Positions 25,979-34,452 of a stretch of 39,801 bases of DNA are shown here, one piece after another. This DNA comes from Thermoleophilia bacterium. GTDB lineage: Bacteria > Actinomycetota > Thermoleophilia > Gaiellales > Gaiellaceae. The notes under the pieces were generated by a model. The model saw only the letters and a program-made list of their open reading frames with translations, had not been told where the DNA came from and did not search any database. The position numbers and the translations under genes were made by a program. The number at the start of each line of letters is the position of its first letter. Position 1 is the first letter of the stretch. The stretch spans positions 1 through 39,801 of the forward strand of contig JAICWC010000015.1 in assembly GCA_025934995.1 (NCBI GenBank), in the 5' to 3' direction.

Positions 25979-26736
25979 GCGGCCTGCCGGTTCGCATCGG
26001 CACGCTGCGCGCGCTCGTCAAGGAGATCAACGTCTCCGCGCAGGCCGGCAAGCCGCTGATCGTCGGCGGACCGGCCGCCCTCGCGCAGACCTTGCGCCGC
26101 GAGCTCGGTGTGAGCGGGGGCGACGACCCGCGAGGCGCCGCCGTCTACGTGCACATCTGGGGCGGCCACGACGACGAAGCTGCGCTGAAGCGCGCGCGCC
26201 GGGCGCGGGTGCCGATCGTGGCGCTCGCGCCGCCGGAGGTCGACGACGTCCCCTTCGTGCTCGCGACGGACGTCGTCCGGCTGCAGCCCGGACACGGATT
26301 TCCGCTCGAGGCGCTGGCGACGGCGATCGCGGGCCGGCTCGGTGAGGAGGCCGCGCCGCTCGCAGCGCGCGTGCCGCTGCTACGCCGCGCGGTCGCCGAA
26401 GAGTTGATCGCGAGCTTCGCGCGCCGCAACGCCCTGGTCGCCGTCGCGGTGTTCATCCCCGGCGTCGACCTGCCCGTCCTCGTGCGAAACGAGCTGCGGC
26501 TCGTGCTCCGGCTCCACCAGGCCTACGGGCACGACGTCGATCCGCGTGCCCGCCTGCCCGAGATCGGCGTCACCTTCGCCGCCGGTGTCGGGCTGCGCGC
26601 CGTGGCGCGCGAGCTCCTGGATCTCGTGCCGGTAGCGGGGTGGGCTGTAAAGGGCGCCGTTGCGTACGCGGGCACGAGAGCGCTCGGCGAGGCCACGCTC
26701 CGACGGCTCGAAATGGGGGCTCCAGGCCGCCACTGA
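25975..26736 (+). CDS. DUF697-like protein coupled to rodA
   Basis: A 253-aa protein. The N-terminal part (GTLRALVKEINVSAQAGKPL then IVGGPAALAQTLRREL) resembles a nucleotide- or receiver-like alpha/beta unit without recognisable GTPase boxes: there is no GxxxxGKS. The C-terminal part (VFIPGVDLPVLVRNELRLVL, AYGHDVDPRARLPEIGVTFA, ELLDLVPVAGWAVKGAVAYA then GTRALGEATL) matches the DUF697/YcjF C-terminal pattern of paired hydrophobic helices, known as a membrane-proximal tail in some GTPases. Function unknown. The GTG overlaps the rodA stop, so it is made with RodA and may belong to the elongation machinery. Confidence 0.65.
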   Translation: MSGLPVRIGTLRALVKEINVSAQAGKPLIVGGPAALAQTLRRELGVSGGDDPRGAAVYVHIWGGHDDEAALKRARRARVPIVALAPPEVDDVPFVLATDVVRLQPGHGFPLEALATAIAGRLGEEAAPLAARVPLLRRAVAEELIASFARRNALVAVAVFIPGVDLPVLVRNELRLVLRLHQAYGHDVDPRARLPEIGVTFAAGVGLRAVARELLDLVPVAGWAVKGAVAYAGTRALGEATLRRLEMGAPGRH

Positions 26737-26931
26737 CTAGGCGGCGGCGGGGCGCAGCTTCGCGCGCCGTGCCTTGATCGCGCGCAGGCGTTGCGAGAGC
26801 CGGGCCCAGGCCCACGGCTCGACCTCGCGGTAGCGAGCCTCGGACTGCGACCGCGTCGCCTCGAGATACTCGAACCAGGCGTCCGCCTCCTCGATCAACA
26901 GCACTTCTTCGGCCTCGCGCTTCCCCGTCAC
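26737..26931 (-). CDS. 64-aa helical protein of unknown function
   Basis: A small charged protein (MTGKREAEEVLLIEEADAWF, then YLEATRSQSEARYREVEPWA) with high predicted helix content and a basic C-terminus (LRAIKARRAKLRPAAA). No family recognised. The GTG at 26931 has GGAGG ten bases upstream. It converges tail-to-tail on the DUF697-like gene, with stop codons abutting, and is divergent from the RNase E/G gene. Its codon pattern is like its neighbours, which favours a real gene. Confidence 0.5.
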   Translation of the reverse strand: MTGKREAEEVLLIEEADAWFEYLEATRSQSEARYREVEPWAWARLSQRLRAIKARRAKLRPAAA

Positions 26932-27108
26932 GGCTCATTGACCTCCGGGTCGTGGATGGCCGGATCGTAGGACCCCCGCCGGACGGCATCCCCGGCGGCG
27001 CCGGAGCCGCTGATACCCTGGGGAGCGGCCCATGCCGAAGTTTTTCGTACATAGCGCGCGCGCATCCACCGTGGCTGCAGCGCCGCTCCACCTCGAAGGA
27101 GTTTCTCT

Positions 27109-29730
27109 TTGCCCTGGTTCCGTCGACGGAAATCCGATTCCGACGTCCCTGCGGCTGCAGTCGAGGAGACTGCGCCGCGTCCCGAGCCCGCAGTAGTCGC
27201 CGCGGAGCCGGCCGACTCGGCCGCTCCGGACACATCCGATTCCACCAAGCCCAAGCGCCGCAGAGGCTCGCGCGGCGGGCGCAACCGCAAGAAGCCCGGC
27301 GAGGCCGTCGCCGCGGCCGCGGAGACCGCCGACGCGCCGGCCAAGAAGCCGGCCGCGCGCCGGCAGCCTGCCGAGAAGAAAGCCGTGTCGCAGCGGCAGG
27401 AGCGCCGGCGCAACGAGCCGCGCCGCCGGCGTGAGCCGCCGCGCCGCGCACCGCTGCCGGCGGCCAAGCGCGAGCTCGTCGTCTCGGTCGACGTCGGCGA
27501 ACAGCGCGTCGCCGTCCTCGAGGACGGGCGCGTCGCCGAGGTCTACCTGGAGCGGCCCGACCGCCGCTCGATCGCCGGCAACATCTATCTCGGCCAGGTC
27601 GACAACGTGCTGCCCGGGATGGAGGCCGCGTTCGTCGAGATCGGCCTCGAGAAGAACGGCTTCCTCTACGTCGACGAGATCGTCGGCCCCGAGCTGGAGC
27701 GCGGCCACGGCCGCAAGATCCAGGACCTGATCAGCAAGGGCCAGCAGATCCTCGTCCAGGCGGTGAAGGACCCGATGAAGACGAAGGGCGCGCGCCTGAC
27801 GACGCAGATCTCGCTGCCCGGCCGCTTCGTCGTCTTCGTCCCGCAGGGCGAAGGGCTCGGCGTCTCGCGCCGGCTCGACGACGACGAACGCCAGCGCCTG
27901 AAGGACATCCTCAAGAAGCTCGATCTGAAGACGGGCGGGATCATCGTTCGCACCGCCGCCGAAGGCGCGTCCGAAGAAGACATCGAACGCGACCTCGTCT
28001 TCCTCCAGCGCCTCTGGAAGTCGATCGAGGCGAAGGCGAAGGAGGCCAAGGCGCCCGAGCTCATCTACCAGGAGGCCGAGCTGCCGCTGCGCGTAACGCG
28101 CGACCTCTTCACCGGCGACTTCGAGAAGGCGTACATCGACAACGACCAGGCGTACAAGCGCATCACCGGCTATCTGAAGAAGACCTCGCCGCACATGGTC
28201 GAGCGGGTCGTCCGGTACCGCGATAAGCCGCCGCTGATGGAGTCGTTCGGCGTCGAGCAGGAGATCAAGTCGACGCTCTCGCGCCGGGTCGATCTGCCGT
28301 CGGGCGGGTATCTGATCTTCGACTACGCCGAGGCGTTCACCGTCATCGACGTGAACACCGGCCGTTTCGTCGGCTCGCGCGGCAAGAACGCGGGCGGACG
28401 GCTCGAGGACACGATCACGAAGAACAACCTGGAAGCCGTCAAGGAGGTCGTGCGTCAGCTGCGCCTGCGCGACATCGGCGGGATCATCGTCATCGACTTC
28501 ATCGACATGGCGAACCCGAAGAACCGCGCCACCGTCGAGGAGGCGCTCCGCACCGAGCTCGAGCGCGATCGGACGAAGACGTACGTCGTCGAGATTTCAC
28601 CGCTTGGCCTCGTCGAGATGACGCGCCAGAACGTCACGGACGGTCCGCGCGAGGTGATGACGCGGAAGTGCCCGACGTGCGGCGGCGACGGAATCGTCTA
28701 CTCGGAGGCGTCGGCCGCGCTCGACGTCGAACGGCGTCTGCGGTCGCTCGCGACCGGCGCCCGCTCGCAGGCGTTCAAGGTCGAGCTCGCTGCACCGATC
28801 GCGTCGGCGCTCATCGGACCCGGCGCGCGCAGGTTGATGGAGCTCGAGTCGCTGACGAAGCGGCGTTTCTTCCTCACCGGCAAGCCGGACATGCACAGCG
28901 ACCACTTCGTCGTCCTCGGCGAGGGCAAGCTCGCCGACGTCGCGCCGACCGGTCCGGTCGACGAGGGGGCGGAGCTGATGGTCGAGCTCGTGGAGGTCGA
29001 CCGCCACGACGGCGCGGCCGCGGTCGCGAAGGTGGACGGCATCGACGTCTGCGTCGGCGAGGCCGCGGAGCTCGTCGGCAAGAAGGTCAAGGTCAAGGTC
29101 GAGCGCGTGTTCGAGGGCATCGCCTACGCATCGCTCGTCCGTCGGGCGACGAAGAAGCCCGTGGAGCCCTTGACCGCGGAGGGCGAGGCCGAGAAGCCGA
29201 CGCGCAAGCCGCCCGCCCGCAAGGCGGACGCGGCCGCCGAGGTCGAGGCCGAGGACGGCGTCGTCGACGAGATCGACGAGGAGATCGAGGAGGGCGTCGA
29301 GGAGGCGCCCGCGGCTGCAGGCGCCGCTGCGACGACGGCCGCCGCGAAGAAGAAGACACGGCGCGGCACCCGCGGCGGCAAGAACCGGAAGAAGAAGCCG
29401 GCGGCCGCAGACGCAGCGGTGGACGAGGCGGCGCAGCCACCGGAGGTGCCCAAGGAGGCCGAGAAGGCCGAGAAGGTCGAGAAGGTCGAGAAGGTCGTGA
29501 CCATCCACCTGCCGCCCGAGGATCTCGGCGAGGAGCCGTCGGAGAACGGCGATACGCCCGCAACGCCGGCGCGGAAGCGGACACGGCGGGGCTCGCGCGG
29601 CGGCAAGAACCGCCGCAAGCGCGAGGCCGCTGCTGCCTCGGACGGGGCCGAGCCGGTCGCTGCGGCCGAGGAGAAGCCCGAGGACTTCGACTACGTCCCC
29701 ATGTCCCAATGGGGCGACGAATTCGAGTAA
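27109..29730 (+). CDS. rne: ribonuclease E/G with TRAM-like module and three Arg/Gly boxes
   Basis: An endoribonuclease for mRNA decay and rRNA/tRNA maturation. The 873-aa protein has: an N-terminal low-complexity region with [13 protein letters not shown] (about 50-62); an S1-like start of the catalytic part ([20 protein letters not shown], about 153); 5' sensor/RNase H-like parts; catalytic Asp414 in [13 protein letters not shown] and Asp463 in [13 protein letters not shown]; and the zinc-link C521-P-T-C524. After the core, about 619-678 ([37 protein letters not shown]) resembles a TRAM RNA-binding domain. The tail is Ala/Glu/Lys-rich with two more boxes, near 750-762 and 825-838, and a repeated EKV stretch. 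The TTG start follows AAGGAG by seven bases. E. coli RNase E instead uses its C-terminal half as a degradosome scaffold. Confidence 0.93.
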   Translation: MPWFRRRKSDSDVPAAAVEETAPRPEPAVVAAEPADSAAPDTSDSTKPKRRRGSRGGRNRKKPGEAVAAAAETADAPAKKPAARRQPAEKKAVSQRQERRRNEPRRRREPPRRAPLPAAKRELVVSVDVGEQRVAVLEDGRVAEVYLERPDRRSIAGNIYLGQVDNVLPGMEAAFVEIGLEKNGFLYVDEIVGPELERGHGRKIQDLISKGQQILVQAVKDPMKTKGARLTTQISLPGRFVVFVPQGEGLGVSRRLDDDERQRLKDILKKLDLKTGGIIVRTAAEGASEEDIERDLVFLQRLWKSIEAKAKEAKAPELIYQEAELPLRVTRDLFTGDFEKAYIDNDQAYKRITGYLKKTSPHMVERVVRYRDKPPLMESFGVEQEIKSTLSRRVDLPSGGYLIFDYAEAFTVIDVNTGRFVGSRGKNAGGRLEDTITKNNLEAVKEVVRQLRLRDIGGIIVIDFIDMANPKNRATVEEALRTELERDRTKTYVVEISPLGLVEMTRQNVTDGPREVMTRKCPTCGGDGIVYSEASAALDVERRLRSLATGARSQAFKVELAAPIASALIGPGARRLMELESLTKRRFFLTGKPDMHSDHFVVLGEGKLADVAPTGPVDEGAELMVELVEVDRHDGAAAVAKVDGIDVCVGEAAELVGKKVKVKVERVFEGIAYASLVRRATKKPVEPLTAEGEAEKPTRKPPARKADAAAEVEAEDGVVDEIDEEIEEGVEEAPAAAGAAATTAAAKKKTRRGTRGGKNRKKKPAAADAAVDEAAQPPEVPKEAEKAEKVEKVEKVVTIHLPPEDLGEEPSENGDTPATPARKRTRRGSRGGKNRRKREAAAASDGAEPVAAAEEKPEDFDYVPMSQWGDEFE
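29461..29496 (+). repeat. 9-bp tandem repeat inside the RNase E/G tail
   Basis: Four copies of GAGAAGGYC in tandem encode [12 protein letters not shown]. In-frame triplet-unit repeats like this can gain or lose copies by slippage and change the linker length without breaking the frame. Confidence 0.7.
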
Positions 29731-29743
29731 TCCGCGAGTTCGC

Positions 29744-29775
29744 TACACTGGCGACCGCCCGAAAGTCGGGCATTT
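29744..29775 (+). promoter_or_regulatory. promoter plus hairpin/T-run leader of rplU
   Basis: TACACT (29744-29749) is a good -10. A transcript from it would begin close to a hairpin GCCCGA-AAG-TCGGGC (29757-29771) followed by ATTTT, ending nine bases before the rplU ATG. This is either the terminator of the RNase gene or an L21-type autoregulatory leader. There is no ribosome binding site before the ATG. Confidence 0.5.
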
Positions 29776-29783
29776 TCCTTGCT

Positions 29784-30359
29784 ATGAGCTACGCGATCAT
29801 CACCGTCGGCGGCAAGCAGTACCGCGTCCAGGAGGGCGAGCGCCTGCTCGTGGACCGGGTCAAGACCGAGACCGGCAAGACGTTCAACCCGCGCGTCCTG
29901 CTGATCGGCGGCGACGGCAGCACCGAGTTCGCGCCGACCACGACGGTCACCGCACGGGTCGTCGATCATGTGCTCGGCGAGAAGATCCGCATCGGCAAGT
30001 ACCGCCAGCGCACCGGCTACAAGCGCCACAACGGGTTCCGCAGCAGCCTGACCCAGATCGAGATCGAGTCGATCGGCGGCGGCGCGAAGAAGGCGGCGGC
30101 CGCGGCAAAGCCGAAGGCGGCGGCTGCCCCGACGCCCGAGCCGCCCAAGGCCGCTCCGGCGGAAGCCGCTGCGCCGGCGCGCACCGCGCATCCGCCGAAG
30201 GACTACGACGAGCTGACCGTCGCCCAGATTGCGGAGCAGGCGTCGAGCTGGCGCCGCCCGAATCTCGAAGCTGCGCTCGAGCACGAGCAGGCGAATGCGA
30301 ACCGCAAGGGCGCGATCGCCGCGCTCGAGTCGGCGTTGAAAGAGAAGGAGAGCCACTAA
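29784..30359 (+). CDS. rplU: 50S ribosomal protein L21 with long C-terminal extension
   Basis: Binds 23S rRNA. Residues 1-100 are a complete L21 ([40 protein letters not shown]). The usual family length is about 103 aa; this one has 191. The extra part is an Ala/Pro/Lys linker (101-138) followed by a compact helical segment, [20 protein letters not shown], then [20 protein letters not shown] (140-185). Such 'YDELTV...YE..hanR' helical pairs occur on several actinobacterial proteins. The function of the extension is unknown. rpmA begins inside the stop (TAATG). Confidence 0.93.
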   Translation: MSYAIITVGGKQYRVQEGERLLVDRVKTETGKTFNPRVLLIGGDGSTEFAPTTTVTARVVDHVLGEKIRIGKYRQRTGYKRHNGFRSSLTQIEIESIGGGAKKAAAAAKPKAAAAPTPEPPKAAPAEAAAPARTAHPPKDYDELTVAQIAEQASSWRRPNLEAALEHEQANANRKGAIAALESALKEKESH

Positions 30360-30625
30360 TGGCGCACAAGAAAGGCCTCGGCTCGTCGCGCAACGGCCGT
30401 GACTCGAACCCGAAGATGCTCGGCGTCAAGCTGTTCGCAGGCCAGGACGTGTCGGCCGGGATGATCCTCGCCCGCCAGCGCGGCACGCGCTTCCGCCCCG
30501 GCCCGGGTGCGGGAATCGGGAAGGACGACACGATCTTCGCCATGCGCGACGGTGTCGTCGCCTTCCGGACGAGCGGCGAGAAGCGCTTCATTTCCGTCGT
30601 CGACTCGTCGACGACGGAGGCATAG
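30359..30625 (+). CDS. rpmA: 50S ribosomal protein L27
   Basis: L27 of 88 aa whose N-terminus reaches the peptidyl transferase centre. Sequence [20 protein letters not shown] is canonical, starting directly at A-H-K with no cleavable extension like that of Firmicutes. Later motifs [20 protein letters not shown] and EKRFISVV are complete. The ATG at 30359 has AAGGAG eight bases upstream, within the end of rplU, and shares one base with the rplU stop. Repeat copy 4 follows. Confidence 0.97.
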   Translation: MAHKKGLGSSRNGRDSNPKMLGVKLFAGQDVSAGMILARQRGTRFRPGPGAGIGKDDTIFAMRDGVVAFRTSGEKRFISVVDSSTTEA

Positions 30626-32519
<1,894 letters not shown>

Positions 32520-32523
<4 letters not shown>

Positions 32524-33062
32524 CGGGACTCTACGGCGGCGCATTCGACCCGCCGCACAACGGCCACGTCGCGCTCGCCGCCGGAGCGAAGCGGACGTTC
32601 GACCTGCCGCGGCTGCTCGTGCTCGTCTCGGAGAGCCCGGGGCACAAGTCGACGCAGTCGCCCGCCGCCGTCCGGCTCGAGCTCGCGCGGGCGGCGTTCC
32701 CCGACGACGACGTCCGGCTCGATCCGTACCCGCGCACGATCGACCTACTCCGCGCGGAACGGTTCGACGAGCCGCTGTTCGTGCTCGGCGCCGACGAGTT
32801 CTGCGCTTTCGGCTCGTGGAAGGAGCCGGACGAGGTGCTCGAGCTGGCGGAGCTCGCGGTCGGCACGCGGCCCGGATTCCCCCGCGAGCGCCTCGACTCG
32901 GTGCTCGCATCGCTGCGGCGCCCGGAGCGGGTCAACTTCTTCGAGATCGAGCCGAATCCCGCCTCCTCGACGGCGATCCGCGCAGGGGAGGCGGCCGACC
33001 TTCTCGTCCCGCCGGCCGTCGCGGCCCTCATCCGCCAATTTGGCCTCTACACTGATTCGTAG
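32520..33062 (+). CDS. nadD: nicotinate-mononucleotide adenylyltransferase
   Basis: Makes deamido-NAD+ from nicotinate mononucleotide and ATP. The 180-aa protein is slightly short. It has the nucleotidyltransferase motif GLYGGAFDPPHNGHVAL near the N-terminus, VLVSESPGHKS, DEPLFVLGADEFCAFGSWKE-type core (FVLGADEFCAFGSWKEPDEV) and the C-terminal phosphate-binding ASSTAIRAG. GTG 32520 overlaps the previous stop. The following gene, rsfS, is the normal partner in this order. Confidence 0.92.
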
Positions 33063-33063
33063 C

Positions 33064-33423
33064 TTGGATTCACTCGAACAGGCACGGCGGATCGCGGCGC
33101 TCGCACAGGAGAAGCTCGCGGAGGACGTCCTCGTCCTCGACATGCGCTCGGAGTGCACCTTCACCGACTACTTCGTGATCGCGACGGGCCGGAATCCCCG
33201 GCAGACGGTTGCGATCTACGACGAGGTGCACGAGACGCTGAAGCGCGAGACCGGCGCGATCCCGCGCACCGTCGACGGAGTGCGGGAGGGGACCTGGATC
33301 CTCGCCGACTACCTCGACGTCGTCCTGCACGTCTTCACCCCCGAGGCGCGGGAGTACTACAAGCTCGAAGACCTATGGGGCGATCTGCCCGCGGTCGAGC
33401 TCGACGCCGCCGCTAGCGCGTAG
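33064..33423 (+). CDS. rsfS: ribosomal silencing factor RsfS
   Basis: Binds L14 and blocks subunit joining when nutrients are low. The 119-aa product has the family core: KLAEDVLVLDMRSECTFTDY, FVIATGRNPRQTVAIYDEV, GTWILADYLDVVLHVFTPEA and YYKLEDLWGDLP. The start TTG 33064 follows the nadD stop directly; a TTG at 33040 in frame would add eight residues. TACACT at 33048-33053 may act as an internal promoter. Its last 11 bases overlap the convergent RodZ-like gene. Confidence 0.92.
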   Translation: MDSLEQARRIAALAQEKLAEDVLVLDMRSECTFTDYFVIATGRNPRQTVAIYDEVHETLKRETGAIPRTVDGVREGTWILADYLDVVLHVFTPEAREYYKLEDLWGDLPAVELDAAASA

Positions 33424-34144
33424 CGCCGTCTCGGGTCAGCACGACGTTCGTCGGTGCGGCAGGCAGCCCGGTCACGAGGGTCTTCCCGATCCTGATGTCG
33501 AGCGCGAGCGGGCGGCCCATGCGCATCCAGATCGCGCGGCCGAGGCCGTATTTGAGGAAGTGGCCCGGTTCGAGGGTGCCTCGGAAGATCTCCTTCCCGC
33601 TCTGCCCGCCGACGCGGATCGAGAGCCACGAGCCGTCGCGGACCGCGCGGATCACGGTGTAGGTCGGCTTCGGCGCAAGGGCCGGCTTCGATCGCCGCAC
33701 GACGACGTGCGTCGCGTGCCGGCGGACAGCTTTCGGGGCCGCGACCGCCGCGTCGATCGTCGGGCGGTCGGGCGCGCCGGCGTCGCGCCAGACCGCAAGG
33801 CCCGCGACCGCGGCGCCCACGAGCACGATCGCGCCGATCGTCCGAAACAGGATTCCGCCGCCCCGGCCGCGCCTGTTGAGGACCTCGGGGACGAACGGCT
33901 CCTCGTCGTGCTGCGCGACCCGCGCGTTGTATTCGTCGATGTAGAGCTGGCCGTTCAGGCCGAGGAATTCGGCGTACGTCCGCAGGAAGCCCTTCGTGTA
34001 GGCGTCGCCCGGGAGCATGTCCCAGCGCTCTTCCTCGAGCGCCGTCAGGTACCGCTCGCGGATCCGGACAGCCTTGTGGACATCCGCTGGGGAAAACCCG
34101 CGGCGCGTTCGTGCTTCGCGGAGGCTGGGGCCGATCTGGAACAT
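33413..34144 (-). CDS. rodZ: RodZ-like protein (HTH + membrane helix + DUF4115-like domain)
   Basis: Bitopic protein linking MreB to the membrane in rods. The 243-aa product starts with an HTH_25-type Xre domain (IGPSLREARTRRGFSPADVH, RIRERYLTALEEERWDMLPG, GFLRTYAEFLGL; residues 3-75). It has a basic junction (RRGRGGG), one membrane helix (98-119) and an external domain with VIRAVRDGSWLSIRVGGQSG then EIFRGTLEPGHFLKYG, which matches the DUF4115 pattern. The start ATG 34144 has CGGGAG ten bases upstream. It is separated from mreB by 13 kb but belongs to the same machinery. Confidence 0.87.
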   Translation of the reverse strand: MFQIGPSLREARTRRGFSPADVHKAVRIRERYLTALEEERWDMLPGDAYTKGFLRTYAEFLGLNGQLYIDEYNARVAQHDEEPFVPEVLNRRGRGGGILFRTIGAIVLVGAAVAGLAVWRDAGAPDRPTIDAAVAAPKAVRRHATHVVVRRSKPALAPKPTYTVIRAVRDGSWLSIRVGGQSGKEIFRGTLEPGHFLKYGLGRAIWMRMGRPLALDIRIGKTLVTGLPAAPTNVVLTRDGATR

Positions 34145-34255
34145 GCGGCGGTGACTCCCGATTGTCGCTGAACCTGTGGAACAAACCAAGCGCCGCAGCG
34201 TGGAGAACGCTGTGGATTCTTCGCCAGTGAGTTCGGCGCACCTGCTCGAAAAGGA

Positions 34256-34275
34256 AAGCCCCCTAGCGGGGGCTT
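34256..34275 (-). terminator. intrinsic terminator of tRNA-Ala
   Basis: On the minus strand AAGCCCCC and GGGGGCTT pair over eight bases around a GCTA loop, followed by TTTCCTTTT. It lies about ten bases after the tRNA 3' end. Confidence 0.85.
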
Positions 34276-34284
34276 CGACGAGAG

Positions 34285-34357
34285 TGGAGCCGAGGGGGCT
34301 CGAACCCCTGACCTTCTGGCTGCCAGCCAGACGCTCTCCCAGCTGAGCTACGGCCCC
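34285..34357 (-). tRNA. tRNA-Ala (anticodon GGC)
   Basis: A complete 73-base cloverleaf reading GGGGCCGTAGCTCAGCTGGG and ending in TCGGCTCCA. The acceptor stem GGGGCCG/CGGCTCC has the G3-U70 wobble that identifies alanine tRNAs. The anticodon arm is TCTGG-CTGGCAG-CCAGA with anticodon GGC, decoding GCC, and GGTTCGAGCCC forms the T arm. The final A is the discriminator; CCA is not encoded. Confidence 0.97.
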
Positions 34358-34420
34358 ACGCGCGAGCTCCAGTCTAGCCGCCGATTCCGCGGTTCCCCGC
34401 CGAGTGGAGGCACACCACCA

Positions 34421-34436
34421 ACCGGTTTACACCGGT
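34421..34436. promoter_or_regulatory. ACCGGT-N4-ACCGGT palindrome upstream of the ABC permease
   Basis: Two self-complementary ACCGGT hexamers spaced by TTAC form a symmetric site 17-32 bases before the permease ATG. It is well placed for a repressor. The regulator is unknown. Confidence 0.4.
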
Positions 34437-34452
34437 CACGTCCTCTGCGACC

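Noticed and set aside
26932-27108. Structured autoregulatory 5' leader of the RNase E/G gene
   Set aside because: Some GC-rich complementarity and a TACCCT hexamer near 27014 are visible, but no convincing hairpin set resembling the E. coli rne leader.
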